A stretch of 64,000 nt of DNA from NCBI GenBank assembly GCA_949710005.1, contig OX453283.1:21328704-21392703 (forward strand), in the 5' to 3' direction. Every line of letters starts with the position of its first letter. The first letter of the stretch is position 1. Below, piece by piece: positions 29,036 to 37,261 of this stretch. The DNA comes from Ricordea florida (lineage: Eukaryota; Cnidaria; Anthozoa; Corallimorpharia; Ricordeidae). The notes below the pieces were generated by a model, which made no database searches, was not told the origin of the DNA, and was given only the letters and a program-made list of their open reading frames with translations. Made by a program: the position numbers and the translations under genes.

Positions 29036-29659
29036 ATGGATCGATTAGAAGTTGTTTACGAAAATGACGAAAAGTTAAGTATTTGCGATTTTATCGAAGA
29101 AATAAAAGAAGACTTACGTCAAAAATTATCAAAAAATCGGCAATATTTTCTTGATAACTGGGATTATGGTGATGATGAACCCAATGAAATAATTTTTGAA
29201 GTAGGATATTCTAATGGCAACGATTTTTTTCATTTGATTTGTTTTACAGCAAAAATGGGTTTCGGCGTTGATGAAATATGCGTTAATAAATTTGTAAAAA
29301 AAATTTTTAAAGCCGCTAATCGTAATTTTTCTGATAATATTTGTCAATACCATTTTACTCCGTCACGTGATTGGATTATTTCAAACTGGGATGACTTTAA
29401 TTATTTTTATGATGAAGATGGTGTTTATCTTGCTTACTATGACAGGGAATGTCGAATTGACACCTTTGATAAAAAGTTTCTTATTGAAAAATTATCAGTA
29501 TTTTTAAGATTAAATGAATATAAGATTGCGCATAAAGAGACGATTTACATGGACTTTTACTATGAATTAATGGTAGTAACATGGCATCCAGACAGAGTTA
29601 AGGATTGGTGCCTCGACATTGAGGAACAAGAACTTTATAATTCTTTACAGGATGAATAA
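29036..29659 (+). CDS. Unknown protein with WHPDRVKDWC motif, 207 aa
   Basis: Positional counterpart of the 184-aa protein of element 1. Similarity is confined mostly to the C-terminal ~50 residues (YKIAHKETIYMDFYYELMVV, then WHPDRVKDWCLDIEE). The N-terminal two thirds are acidic and aromatic-rich with no membrane helix or recognisable domain. It converges with the penton-like gene over a hairpin. Fast divergence outside the motif could indicate an interaction or counter-defence role, but no evidence fixes a function. Confidence 0.75.
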   Translation: MDRLEVVYENDEKLSICDFIEEIKEDLRQKLSKNRQYFLDNWDYGDDEPNEIIFEVGYSNGNDFFHLICFTAKMGFGVDEICVNKFVKKIFKAANRNFSDNICQYHFTPSRDWIISNWDDFNYFYDEDGVYLAYYDRECRIDTFDKKFLIEKLSVFLRLNEYKIAHKETIYMDFYYELMVVTWHPDRVKDWCLDIEEQELYNSLQDE

Positions 29660-29672
29660 TCTTATGTAATTG

Positions 29673-29704
29673 TGTTACATAACTAAAGTAATAGTTATAT
29701 AACA
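29673..29704. terminator. Hairpin at a convergent junction
   Basis: TGTTACATAACT, an 8-base loop, then AGTTATATAACA (11 of 12 paired), between the genes ending at 29659 and 29735. Confidence 0.6.
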
Positions 29705-29734
29705 AAAAGACCTTAAGGACCAACCACGTCGAAA

Positions 29735-30370
29735 TTATCTGAATCTTAAACTAAAAGTTATGGGGGAACCCTTAAGATCAAGTTTTTCCCATTCATTATC
29801 TAATATGGTTAAATCAAAGTGGTTTATGACGCTATCATATTTTCGAACTGGAATTGTTGGATAATCCTTTGAGGGTATGTTCGCGAGTAGGTGTGATGGT
29901 GATAGTTTTACAAGTTCACCATTTTTGGTTTTGTTCAAATACGAAGACTTGTTATCAACTATACTACACATAAGTCTCAGTGGTTCCTTAATCTGGATAT
30001 TTATGGGGTATAATTTACCTGGATTTATTACTTCAGGCACCCCTAAACCAATTGACAATCCTCTAGTAAGTCTAATTTTGAAGTTCTTATTTGAATATAG
30101 ATAGTCAAAAGTATCAGTCTCAATTATTGTTATCTTTTCCGTATCAGGATCATTAAGAAAGACTGATTGAATATTACGAAGAGAATATGTACCGGGTTGA
30201 ATTATTATGAAAACCTGATTCTTATCATTGAATAATGTCTGTTTATCCTTGAAATTAATTAATCTTTTAGTTTTTATATTGCAATCCAGAAGCTGTATTT
30301 CCCGAAGATTTTTCAGAGGAGGATCTAAATAAATCCTACTTTCTGACTCATACATGGTAATACTTAACAT
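29735..30370 (-). CDS. Penton-like minor capsid protein (single jelly roll, inferred), 211 aa
   Basis: Full-length version of the protein shortened in element 1. The N-terminal RIYLDPPLKNLREIQLLDC, the central QPGTYSLRNIQSVF and the LTRGLSIGLGVP segment, and the C-terminal LRLMCSIVDNKSSYLN follow the pattern of Polinton/adintovirus minor capsid (penton) proteins, which close the five-fold vertices. No TM helix. It lies at the left end of the structural block, next to the tail-anchored protein, unlike in element 1. TCTAAAGA lies ~35 bp upstream of the start. Confidence 0.75.
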   Translation of the reverse strand: MLSITMYESESRIYLDPPLKNLREIQLLDCNIKTKRLINFKDKQTLFNDKNQVFIIIQPGTYSLRNIQSVFLNDPDTEKITIIETDTFDYLYSNKNFKIRLTRGLSIGLGVPEVINPGKLYPINIQIKEPLRLMCSIVDNKSSYLNKTKNGELVKLSPSHLLANIPSKDYPTIPVRKYDSVINHFDLTILDNEWEKLDLKGSPITFSLRFR

Positions 30371-30419
30371 TTTGTTTTGATTACATAATATTCCTCTTTA
30401 GATTTCTATAATCAAAACA

Positions 30420-31958
30420 TTAACGAAATAAAAACCAAGCTATTGCACCGCCAACAACCATAAATACTATCAGATTATCTTCATGTTCCGACCGGAGGGA
30501 GGGTTGAGTTGATTTAATTGGATCTGTTTGTGTTGTTTCTGATGGTGGTTTGTTTTCGGTTTTATGTGGTAATAAAACTTTTGAAGATCCTAAGTTATGA
30601 CTTATTCCAACAGGTTTTGATTCAGTGTTTAGGGAATTATTCACTCCAAAATTCATATCATTACTAGCTTTCATAAGTTTGTTATTATATCCAACCACAC
30701 TTTCTGTATTGATTATCATATTACTAGGCATCAACCAAACACCAGGAGCAATAGCTAAATCAAGCCGTAATTTCGATTCTTGTACAGCTAATTGATATCT
30801 TTGTATTGAACTGGAAATATCATTCTCAATCACACTACTTTCAAATAAAGACAAGAATTCTTGTTGAGTCTCTATCGCTCCACCACCATTACCATAAATC
30901 GAATTTCTAGTGTTTACTTGTGCCCCTAATATGCAGTATACAAAAGCTTCAGCGGATCTATTCAATCTACCAAGTCCAGCTTTAGTGAGACCCTGTCCGC
31001 TTGTTGGGATAAACCAAGCATATTTGAAATCGGCAAAGTCATCGTTACGGATAAATGAAATGAGATTACCCTTTTCCTTTTTACCTCCTTCATCAGCGAA
31101 TTTACCGCCTTCACCAGGCCATTGATCCGCTTCAACATCATAATTTCTTACAATATGTACATTTTGATATCCCCCTCCTTTTCCATGATAACCAGAACCA
31201 TAATCAAGGAATATATCTCCTAATCCTGAATTTCTTCCACCTTTCCATCTAAAGTCAGAATTATTACTAACCCCAAATTCAGCACACAATCGTTTATATG
31301 CAACTTTACTATATGGATTATTATTTATCACAAAAGGTTGCTCATCAGGTAAAGGTAGTTTCATTTCATACAATATTCGTCTTATTGTAAAATACACATG
31401 AAACTTTATGAAACTACTCACTAGTTTAGGATAATTTAAACTTTCAAAAGGACTTATCCCACAGCCAGATGTAGCACACCAAACCGCAAAGTTAAGCTGT
31501 TGAGGCCAATAATTAATATCAGGATTATTCAACCATCTTCTACTTTGTTTTGCAGTATTGAATGTTACAACTTGGGATGTAAATATGTTTCTCATTTTTG
31601 CTGTGAATTTCTTCGTATTTGAAACGTATATATCTAGAAAGGTTAGCATTTTTGTTATATCAGTTGTAAAGTCATCAAAGTTAATAGCTGGTATAGGATA
31701 GATTTGATTTGTAATGGATAAACTTTTTGGAAATGAACCAACCTTAACTTTATTTTCTAACCCTAAATCTTGCCATAATAATGTTTTCAAATTAATAGGA
31801 AGATAATCAGTCCACGTTTTTCCAGTAGGATCATCATTTGACATAACTGCTGTCCCATTAACTTTCCATTTAATATATCCTCCATATGAATCATTCACAA
31901 ATGTAAATTTATCAAGGTTGGCGTTTGGGTATCTATTTTTAAAGTCTGTGAGTAACAT
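30420..31958 (-). CDS. Tail-anchored virion-like protein, 512 aa
   Basis: Close homologue of the 520-aa protein of element 1. The globular residues 1-430 are highly similar, including GCGISPFESLNYP and WPGEGGKFADEGGKK. The Pro/Thr linker (~440-490) differs in sequence and length. A C-terminal helix (VFMVVGGAIAWFLF) forms the anchor. This pattern of strong core conservation, loose linker and retained TM fits a virion protein displayed from a membrane. A CAGCAAAGCTG hairpin not found in element 1 sits in its leader (~31974). Confidence 0.85.
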   Translation of the reverse strand: MLLTDFKNRYPNANLDKFTFVNDSYGGYIKWKVNGTAVMSNDDPTGKTWTDYLPINLKTLLWQDLGLENKVKVGSFPKSLSITNQIYPIPAINFDDFTTDITKMLTFLDIYVSNTKKFTAKMRNIFTSQVVTFNTAKQSRRWLNNPDINYWPQQLNFAVWCATSGCGISPFESLNYPKLVSSFIKFHVYFTIRRILYEMKLPLPDEQPFVINNNPYSKVAYKRLCAEFGVSNNSDFRWKGGRNSGLGDIFLDYGSGYHGKGGGYQNVHIVRNYDVEADQWPGEGGKFADEGGKKEKGNLISFIRNDDFADFKYAWFIPTSGQGLTKAGLGRLNRSAEAFVYCILGAQVNTRNSIYGNGGGAIETQQEFLSLFESSVIENDISSSIQRYQLAVQESKLRLDLAIAPGVWLMPSNMIINTESVVGYNNKLMKASNDMNFGVNNSLNTESKPVGISHNLGSSKVLLPHKTENKPPSETTQTDPIKSTQPSLRSEHEDNLIVFMVVGGAIAWFLFR

Positions 31959-32114
31959 TTTATTCTTTATGTTTCAGCAAAGCTGGTCTTTAGATCTAGA
32001 ATAAAATGTAAAGTTAATTAATTTCTTATCACTCGTAGTGCGGGCCATCTTCGCTGACTTTTCTAATACCTACAAAACAATTATAACCCACATCAGTTCT
32101 CTCATATGAAATTT

Positions 32115-32773
32115 TTAATGTGCGGGAGTGATTAATTCTTTTAATAGATCTGCGCGAACTTCTTTCCTTATCTGAGACATGTTTAAGTTTTTTTCTGTAT
32201 CTTTCCTAAATTTTTGTCGAACTTCTAGTTTTAGTTTTTGAAACTTTTCCAACTCTGCTAAAATTATAGAAAATTCTTGGTCTGATATTGCATTATCTTT
32301 CAAAGCTTTTGAAACCAAGTCGTTAATGGTGTTTAATTTTGCTTTTGCTAGAGAAACTGTTTGTTCATGTTTACTAACTTTATGTGAAAGTCGTTTAGAA
32401 GCAGCACCGAATCCAACCGATATTACCCCACAAATACCCCCAACAGCTCCTAATGGTATACCAACAACAGCACCAAAACCAGTAAGGGAGGTTCCAAGTC
32501 CACTTGCAGATAGGATAACTGAAAACACTCCACTACTAACACTTATTTTTGTAAATATACCTCTTGCTCTATTGTATTTTTTCCTAACTTCCTCATAATG
32601 TTTAATTTCCTTCTCAAGATTTTGTAGTACTTCACATGATTTTTGTAGTCTGAAATTATTAGGATCACCATTCGTTGGTAATTGTGGATAAATCGAGCTT
32701 CCGATTTGCGGGGAGGGCTCTGCCCGAATTTGCTCGGACCGGCCACGCCGTAAATTCTATTGTAGTCATCCAT
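32115..32773 (-). pseudogene. Glycine-rich membrane/coiled-coil protein, frameshifted
   Basis: Homologue of the 200-aa protein at 3509. The first codons (32773 leftwards) are followed by a ~62-bp GC-rich insertion with an ATAAAT/GTAAAT flank repeat. 62 is not a multiple of three, so the downstream frame is lost. The conserved remainder resumes in another frame (open 32528-32115, IFTKISVSSG...SVILSASGLG region). Nothing else in the gene is damaged, so the insertion looks like the inactivating event. A promoter of TTTAAAGAT type is still present upstream. Confidence 0.75.
32695..32756 (+). repeat. 62-bp GC-rich palindromic insertion
   Basis: Contains GGGGAGGGCTCTGCCCGAAT. It is absent from the element 1 gene and flanked by a 6-bp near-repeat (ATAAAT/GTAAAT). 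Its core matches the copies at ~35711 and ~40355. Confidence 0.65.
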
Positions 32774-32811
32774 ATTGTATTTTACTGATCAACATGATAT
32801 CTTTAAATTTG

Positions 32812-33789
32812 TTACTTTCTCTTCTTCTTTATACTTTCCACAAAATATAGAACCACAGCCATTATCAACAACCATGCGTTCTTCCCCAAAAATCCAATAA
32901 CCTCACCCGCTGTTTTGAAAAGAAAGCTTACAATCGCACCAACCATTCCTGGTAATATTTCACTGAGTTTCTTTCCAATAGCTTTAAACCCATTACCAAC
33001 TCCCCTACCCAAAGTAGATAAACCCCTTGAAAGATTAGAAACTATAACTCCAATAATGACACCTACAGCACTCACAACTGCGAATAATGTAAAACCATAC
33101 TTTTTGAAAATGTATTTTACGCGATCGCGCAATGACATTCTATTTTGTATTCTTTCTTCTTCATCCTCTAAACGAGCCAAATCTTCTTCATTATTAACAA
33201 TTTCTCTTTCATCAGCTTCAATTTGACTACTTTCCTCTGGTGTAATATTAGTTTTATCTCTTTTAATTTTTATATTTTCTTTTAGTTTATCAATTAAACC
33301 TTTTTTCTTTGTTTTTTCATTATTAATTGAATCCAAAATCTCTTCTGCTGAAGGACCAAGGCTATTTCTTATTGTTTTTGTATCCATTACTTTTTTGCTT
33401 ACATTACCATATCTGTCATAAAAATTTTTCCACTTAACTTTATTAGGATCATCACGCATTATTCCAACTTGTAATTGACCAAAATCATCATACCTAAAAT
33501 CAAAGTTTGCTTTCGCTTTGGGGTATTTATTTTTAATCTCTTGCCAGGCTTTATCTTTTTTTCTTTGTATCTCCTCAATATCTTCTCCTGATAATTTTGT
33601 ATATCCTTTTTTGGTTTTTGGTTTTGCACCGCCAAATGAAGTTTCTGCTACCGCATCATAATCAGGGTTAATTATTTTAGTTGTTGATGATATTGGATCC
33701 ATTTCCATATTTTCTCTATCAAAATCATCGTCTAGATCAGTTGGTTCAAAGTCTGGTATTTCTTTGGGTATATCTCCTCCTTCTGCCAT
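32812..33789 (-). CDS. Acidic/coiled-coil protein with C-terminal membrane domain, 325 aa
   Basis: Homologue of the 328-aa protein at 4543. An acidic, variable N-terminus (1-75) precedes a conserved AKANFDFRYDDFGQLQVGIM block, a long charged coiled coil (~150-225) and an almost unchanged hydrophobic C-terminus: FAVVSAVGVIIGVIVSNL, an amphipathic GLSTLGRGVGNGFKAIGKKL stretch, and two further hydrophobic helices. Strong conservation of the membrane part against a free N-terminus suggests that the membrane activity is the selected function. Confidence 0.85.
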   Translation of the reverse strand: MAEGGDIPKEIPDFEPTDLDDDFDRENMEMDPISSTTKIINPDYDAVAETSFGGAKPKTKKGYTKLSGEDIEEIQRKKDKAWQEIKNKYPKAKANFDFRYDDFGQLQVGIMRDDPNKVKWKNFYDRYGNVSKKVMDTKTIRNSLGPSAEEILDSINNEKTKKKGLIDKLKENIKIKRDKTNITPEESSQIEADEREIVNNEEDLARLEDEEERIQNRMSLRDRVKYIFKKYGFTLFAVVSAVGVIIGVIVSNLSRGLSTLGRGVGNGFKAIGKKLSEILPGMVGAIVSFLFKTAGEVIGFLGKNAWLLIMAVVLYFVESIKKKRK

Positions 33790-33821
33790 GATTTTTTACT
33801 CATCAGTAAGAAATCTTTAGA
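33790..33821 (-). promoter_or_regulatory. Promoter motif of the 325-aa gene
   Basis: TCTAAAGATTTCTTACTGAT followed by GAGTAAAAAATC and the ATG, identical but for one base to the element 1 copy at 5530-5561. Confidence 0.65.
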
Positions 33822-33860
33822 CCTAAAAGTTATGTTTATAAATTATAAAAATGAATTATG

Positions 33861-33887
33861 ATTTAAAGATAAGAAAGTAAAATAAAA
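33861..33887 (+). promoter_or_regulatory. Leader of the extra gene
   Basis: ATTTAAAGATAAGAAAGTAA before the ATG; a near copy of the leader at 29011. Confidence 0.55.
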
Positions 33888-34696
33888 ATGTCTAATGAAA
33901 ATACACAATTAACAAAAGTTAACAATTATATTCCCAAACAACGTATGATTTTTTCTGATCCAATTTCAGGAGAAATTCCTGGTAGTAAACCAAAGATTGA
34001 ATTTAAACGAATTAATATTTTTACAAAAAATGAAGATGGAACCGAAGGAGAACTTGTTATTTCAACTGAACGCTTGTATTCTTTTGGAGTTTCCGAAAAT
34101 AAGAGCCTGGAAACCAATAAAATTATAGGATATAATTTTCCTTTGTGTTTATGGAGTGGTGATAAACCCGCACCCGAAGAGGAAAAATGGATTGATACTT
34201 TTAACGAAATAGTAGATTGTTGTATTGATCATTTGGTAGATAATAGAGAAAAAATTGACAGGTTTGAATTGGAAAGAAAAGATCTTACTAAGACCAAGGG
34301 TGGTTTAAATCCTCTTTATTGGAAAATGGAAAAAATTAAAGATGAAAAAAACAAAACTTTTATGCGTAAAGTTCCTGGACGAGGACCAACACTATATGCA
34401 AAATTAATTTACTCAAAAAACAAGACAAATATCTTACCAAATTTTATAATAAAAAAGATGGTGAATTAATAAAAAAAGAAGATTTAATGAATAAAGGTTG
34501 CCATGCAGAATGCGCAATCAAAATTGAATCAATATTTATTGGTGGTTGTATTTCTCTTCAGGTAAAGCTTTATGAGGCGCTTGTTGAACCAAACATTGAA
34601 ATGAAAAGATTATTAGTCCGTCCAAAATCTAATCCCGAATTAATTATTTCTGAAGGCAAATCAGCCTCTGATGTTTTGGAGGATGACCTAGATTAA
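33888..34696 (+). pseudogene. OB-fold ssDNA-binding-protein-like gene, frameshifted
   Basis: Present only in element 2, between the 325-aa and 135-aa genes. The first open part is 193 residues (33888-34469). A shift within the A-run at 34415-34420 moves the frame, and the second part (open through 34487-34696) continues with CAIKIESIFIGGCISLQVKL and ends in an acidic tail (SASDVLEDDLD). That ending and the tail recall T7-gp2.5-like ssDNA-binding proteins of large DNA viruses (DUF2738-type); this is from memory and tentative. The leader copies that of the 207-aa gene and a perfect hairpin follows, so it looks like a self-contained cargo cassette. Recoding at the A-run is a less likely alternative. 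Confidence 0.55.
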
Positions 34697-34712
34697 GATA
34701 CTGGAAGCTTTA

Positions 34713-34744
34713 TGTTATGTAACCCAATTACTGGTTACATAACA
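34713..34744. terminator. Perfect 12-bp hairpin after the extra gene
   Basis: TGTTATGTAACC, loop CAATTACT, GGTTACATAACA. The loop is one base different from that of the hairpin at 1772. It lies between convergent genes. Confidence 0.65.
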
Positions 34745-34764
34745 AAATAATGTAATATTTTACG

Positions 34765-35172
34765 TTAAAATAATTTACTAACTGTGTACCCCAAAGCTAA
34801 CATTCCTCCTCCCACGTATAACATTTCCCCCGTCTTTTGATTGTCACTTGGCCTATAATAATCTGAAAATTTTGGTTCGTGCATTTCACTATATATTTCA
34901 AAAGATTGATTTGTCGTTGAAATATTTTTTGAAGCCTGGTATTTTTCATCTTTTTGTTTCATTTTCCAATCAATGAGATTCTGCCTTTTTTCTTGGTATT
35001 CTGCGTAATCTTTTTGGTATTTTTCTAATGCCTTATCGTGTCGTATTTTCTCTGTATCGGTTTTATCTCCTGAGAGATATTTTGCAAGGTATGAACCACC
35101 AACAAAGGCAGATGCATTTAACACAGCTCCTCCAATCATCATTGCTATTGCAGCCATGTTTCTTCGCTTCAC
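34765..35172 (-). CDS. Two-TM virion-like protein, 135 aa
   Basis: Homologue of the 130-aa protein at 5602: N-terminal hydrophobic helix, long charged helix (RHDKALEKYQKDYAEYQEKR), YYRPSDNQKTGEM, C-terminal hydrophobic helix. The annotated start adds five residues (MKRRN) over the element 1 protein. The inner Met at residue 6 aligns with the element 1 start and is preferred, because the extra codons come from a GC-rich insertion in the spacer (35158-35222). Confidence 0.83.
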   Translation of the reverse strand: MKRRNMAAIAMMIGGAVLNASAFVGGSYLAKYLSGDKTDTEKIRHDKALEKYQKDYAEYQEKRQNLIDWKMKQKDEKYQASKNISTTNQSFEIYSEMHEPKFSDYYRPSDNQKTGEMLYVGGGMLALGYTVSKLF

Positions 35173-35222
35173 TCAGGTCTATAAATCTTTATTTTGAGGT
35201 TCCTCCTTCGCTTGCTTCGCTC
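35158..35222. repeat. GC-rich insertion in the 135/72-aa gene spacer
   Basis: TTCGCTTCACTCAGG and CTTCGCTTGCTTCGCTCAG blocks of about 50 bp, absent at the matching 2-nt spacer of element 1. Confidence 0.55.
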
Positions 35223-35439
35223 AGTTCGGTAAAATCTTTTGATCCTCTAAATATGTTTTTAGGTACATACTACCTGACAGTACAGCTACCCATTTTACAT
35301 AATTTGTAATACTTGAGGAGGGATCGTTCATAAATGATTCTTTCATAACCTTTTTAGCCACATATCCAACTCCAGCTGCTAATCCAATAAGTACTGCGGA
35401 ATCAGTAACAGTTTTCACAAGTTTGTTTTCGTTTGACAT
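35221..35439 (-). CDS. Small two-TM protein, 72 aa
   Basis: Almost identical to the element 1 protein at 5997 (only a few substitutions over the whole length), with both hydrophobic helices kept (AVLIGLAAGVGYVAKKV and YVKWVAVLSGSMYL). Such conservation in a 72-residue protein argues that it is real and under selection. The spacer to the next gene has grown by insertion, so translation coupling is not strictly required. Confidence 0.82.
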   Translation of the reverse strand: MSNENKLVKTVTDSAVLIGLAAGVGYVAKKVMKESFMNDPSSSITNYVKWVAVLSGSMYLKTYLEDQKILPN

Positions 35440-35471
35440 AATTTTTACTACATCAGTAAGAAATCTTTAGA
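35440..35471 (-). promoter_or_regulatory. Promoter motif of the 72-aa gene
   Basis: TCTAAAGATTTCTTACTGAT, then GTAGTAAAAATT and the ATG. Confidence 0.6.
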
Positions 35472-35493
35472 TCCTTTTATCCTCCGGTCGGGA

Positions 35494-35979
35494 TTATATC
35501 ATTCCTATTTTCAGCGGATCTGGCCCTGCGGATATTGGTTGTGTTTTTGGGAGAGTAATATTTGAAGGACAATCGGGTATCCTATTTTTATTTTCAGTGT
35601 AAACGGTACTGGATTTTTCCCGGTATCTCATAAAAAGATCAAATGCTGTAAAACCCAATCCAACAATGGATAATACAGTTGTAAAAGATAACTCTGGAAG
35701 CCATGATTTCGCTGAGCGGGGGGGCTTTGCCCGATTGGATTCAACTGTTTCTTCTTCATTTTTCTCTTCTTCCCGTTTAATTTTTTGCTCCCTTTTCATC
35801 TCCCTAGCTAATGCTTCTTTCGCTTTTTTGTTATATTCCGCTAATTTCTTACCAGCAGCGACTTTTTTTGGATCTTTCTCCCTCTTTTTTGAATCTTTCT
35901 TTTCAGGCGTGGGATCCATTGTAATTTGTTCCGCAACTTCTGTTCGTTCAGTTTGGTCAGACATTATTTTAAATATCAT
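35494..35979 (-). CDS. Lysine-rich single-TM protein, 161 aa
   Basis: Counterpart of the 153-aa protein at 6263, sharing KKREKDPKKVAAGKKLAEYN and the TM block FTTVLSIVGLGFTAFDLFM. It has an extra ~9 residues (NRAKPPRSA) encoded by an in-frame GC-rich palindrome at ~35711-35738. The initial MIFK residues are probably untranslated: the Met at residue 5 (MSDQTE) aligns with the element 1 start (MTDQTE) and follows the promoter motif at the usual distance. Confidence 0.8.
   Translation of the reverse strand: MIFKIMSDQTERTEVAEQITMDPTPEKKDSKKREKDPKKVAAGKKLAEYNKKAKEALAREMKREQKIKREEEKNEEETVESNRAKPPRSAKSWLPELSFTTVLSIVGLGFTAFDLFMRYREKSSTVYTENKNRIPDCPSNITLPKTQPISAGPDPLKIGMI
35711..35738 (+). repeat. 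GC-rich palindromic insertion, in frame
   Basis: CGCTGAGCGGGGGGGCTTTG then CCCGATTG, inserted between bases that are adjacent in element 1. The net gain is a multiple of three. Confidence 0.65.
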
Positions 35980-36000
35980 TAAGAAATCTTTAAATCATGC

Positions 36001-36573
36001 TTAGTAAACAGTATCAGGCCCGCTTGCATCTTGCTTAGTAGACTGCTCAGTTGTACTTGAAATATCTTGATTTTTATGCTCAGTTGTACTTGTAAATTGT
36101 TGATTTTTGTCCTCCGGGGCCCTTTGGGTCTTGAATTTAACGTGTTTAGCAACCTGGAATAGCCCGCTAGCAAGTGCTGCCAATCTTCCTGCTTTCAATG
36201 CTAAGAGTCCTACAATGTTTGTTAGTTCACGATTAACCAAATCATCATTCTTCAAATCATCACAAAGAGCTTCTATATCATCCACAGGAACCATGTAAGA
36301 AATAACTTTAGAAACTAATTGAAGAGATGAATCTACTAATCCACCACTAATTTTCTTACCTAATACTGCTTGATATCTATTATAATATTTTTCTACATCT
36401 TTTACAGATAATTTTTTTACATCTCCCAAACTCATATCAACTCCTAAATATTCTTTTGTAGTGCCCAGGGATGCGAGAATAGCTAGTGATTCTTGTTTAA
36501 TTTCAAGATCCCCAGATTTTACATTGTCTTTTACCTCAGGCTGTTCTTCTATATAATCTTCAACTTCTGTCAT
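36001..36573 (-). CDS. Conserved structural-block protein, 190 aa
   Basis: Counterpart of the 192-aa protein at 6790. The core (ILASLGTTKEYLGVDMSLGD, KKISGGLVDSSLQL, NIVGLLALKAGRLAALASGL) is nearly unchanged. The C-terminal tail is variable and includes a short internal repeat (TSTTEHKNQ/SSTTEQSTKQ). No domain assigned; conservation and position suggest a virion or assembly role. Confidence 0.8.
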   Translation of the reverse strand: MTEVEDYIEEQPEVKDNVKSGDLEIKQESLAILASLGTTKEYLGVDMSLGDVKKLSVKDVEKYYNRYQAVLGKKISGGLVDSSLQLVSKVISYMVPVDDIEALCDDLKNDDLVNRELTNIVGLLALKAGRLAALASGLFQVAKHVKFKTQRAPEDKNQQFTSTTEHKNQDISSTTEQSTKQDASGPDTVY

Positions 36574-36604
36574 CTTATAATTTTCTAATAATACAAAGAT
36601 TCTT

Positions 36605-37231
36605 TTAAATCACCTCAGGGATCTCCAAATAACATTGAAATGGAAATCTTAAACATAAACATAGTCTAGAATATTTTTCTTTTTTTAAAATTTCCACAAA
36701 TTTTTTACATGTTTCAGAGTCCAAATCACCCCCATAATCTTCGAAAAGCATCTTCATACCTTTCTGCGATGGATTATGGAATGAAACAACGCAGGCAACA
36801 TTTTCACGGAAAGGTTTTGCTATCGATGTTAATTGTTGAGTGAGAACCCACATTGATAATCCATGATGCCTTCCGGAGAATGCTAAATCTATAAATTTGT
36901 TCGATCGTTTCTTCAGATCATTCGAAACAGCACAATCATCTAAAATTATTAGTGTATTTGTTCCCGAGAATAAAGTTTGACAATCAGTTAATAACTCATT
37001 AATCTCATCAATGTTACTAGCATCAGGTGATAATACAAAGAAACGTTTATCTCCTCGAGCAAAGTCGCGGTAAGTTTTGTTTTTAGAATAAGTTGGGCAT
37101 ATTAAAACAATGAATTCAAACAATTTTCGAAATGGTCCTCGTAATTGATCTATTATGTACTTTGTTTTCCCGCAATTTGTTGGGCCAGTTATTATACAAT
37201 GAAAAGGAATTTTATCTCGTAATTCTTCCAT
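36605..37231 (-). CDS. A32-like genome-packaging ATPase, 208 aa
   Basis: Walker A GPTNCGKT is at 16-23 and Walker B LIILDD at 94-99, with the GRHHGLSMWVLTQQ segment downstream. Nearly identical to the element 1 enzyme over the first 150 residues, diverging toward the C-terminus, where three residues are added. The frame and catalytic residues are intact. It follows the capsid gene by 30 bp, fitting a capsid-ATPase transcription unit. Confidence 0.93.
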   Translation of the reverse strand: MEELRDKIPFHCIITGPTNCGKTKYIIDQLRGPFRKLFEFIVLICPTYSKNKTYRDFARGDKRFFVLSPDASNIDEINELLTDCQTLFSGTNTLIILDDCAVSNDLKKRSNKFIDLAFSGRHHGLSMWVLTQQLTSIAKPFRENVACVVSFHNPSQKGMKMLFEDYGGDLDSETCKKFVEILKKEKYSRLCLCLRFPFQCYLEIPEVI

Positions 37232-37261
37232 CTTTTCTTTTAACTAAGTTCTTCCCTTTGG

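Noticed and set aside
35158-35172. Upstream start (MKRRN) of the 135-aa gene
   Set aside because: The extra codons come from inserted GC-rich sequence, and the next Met aligns with the element 1 start.
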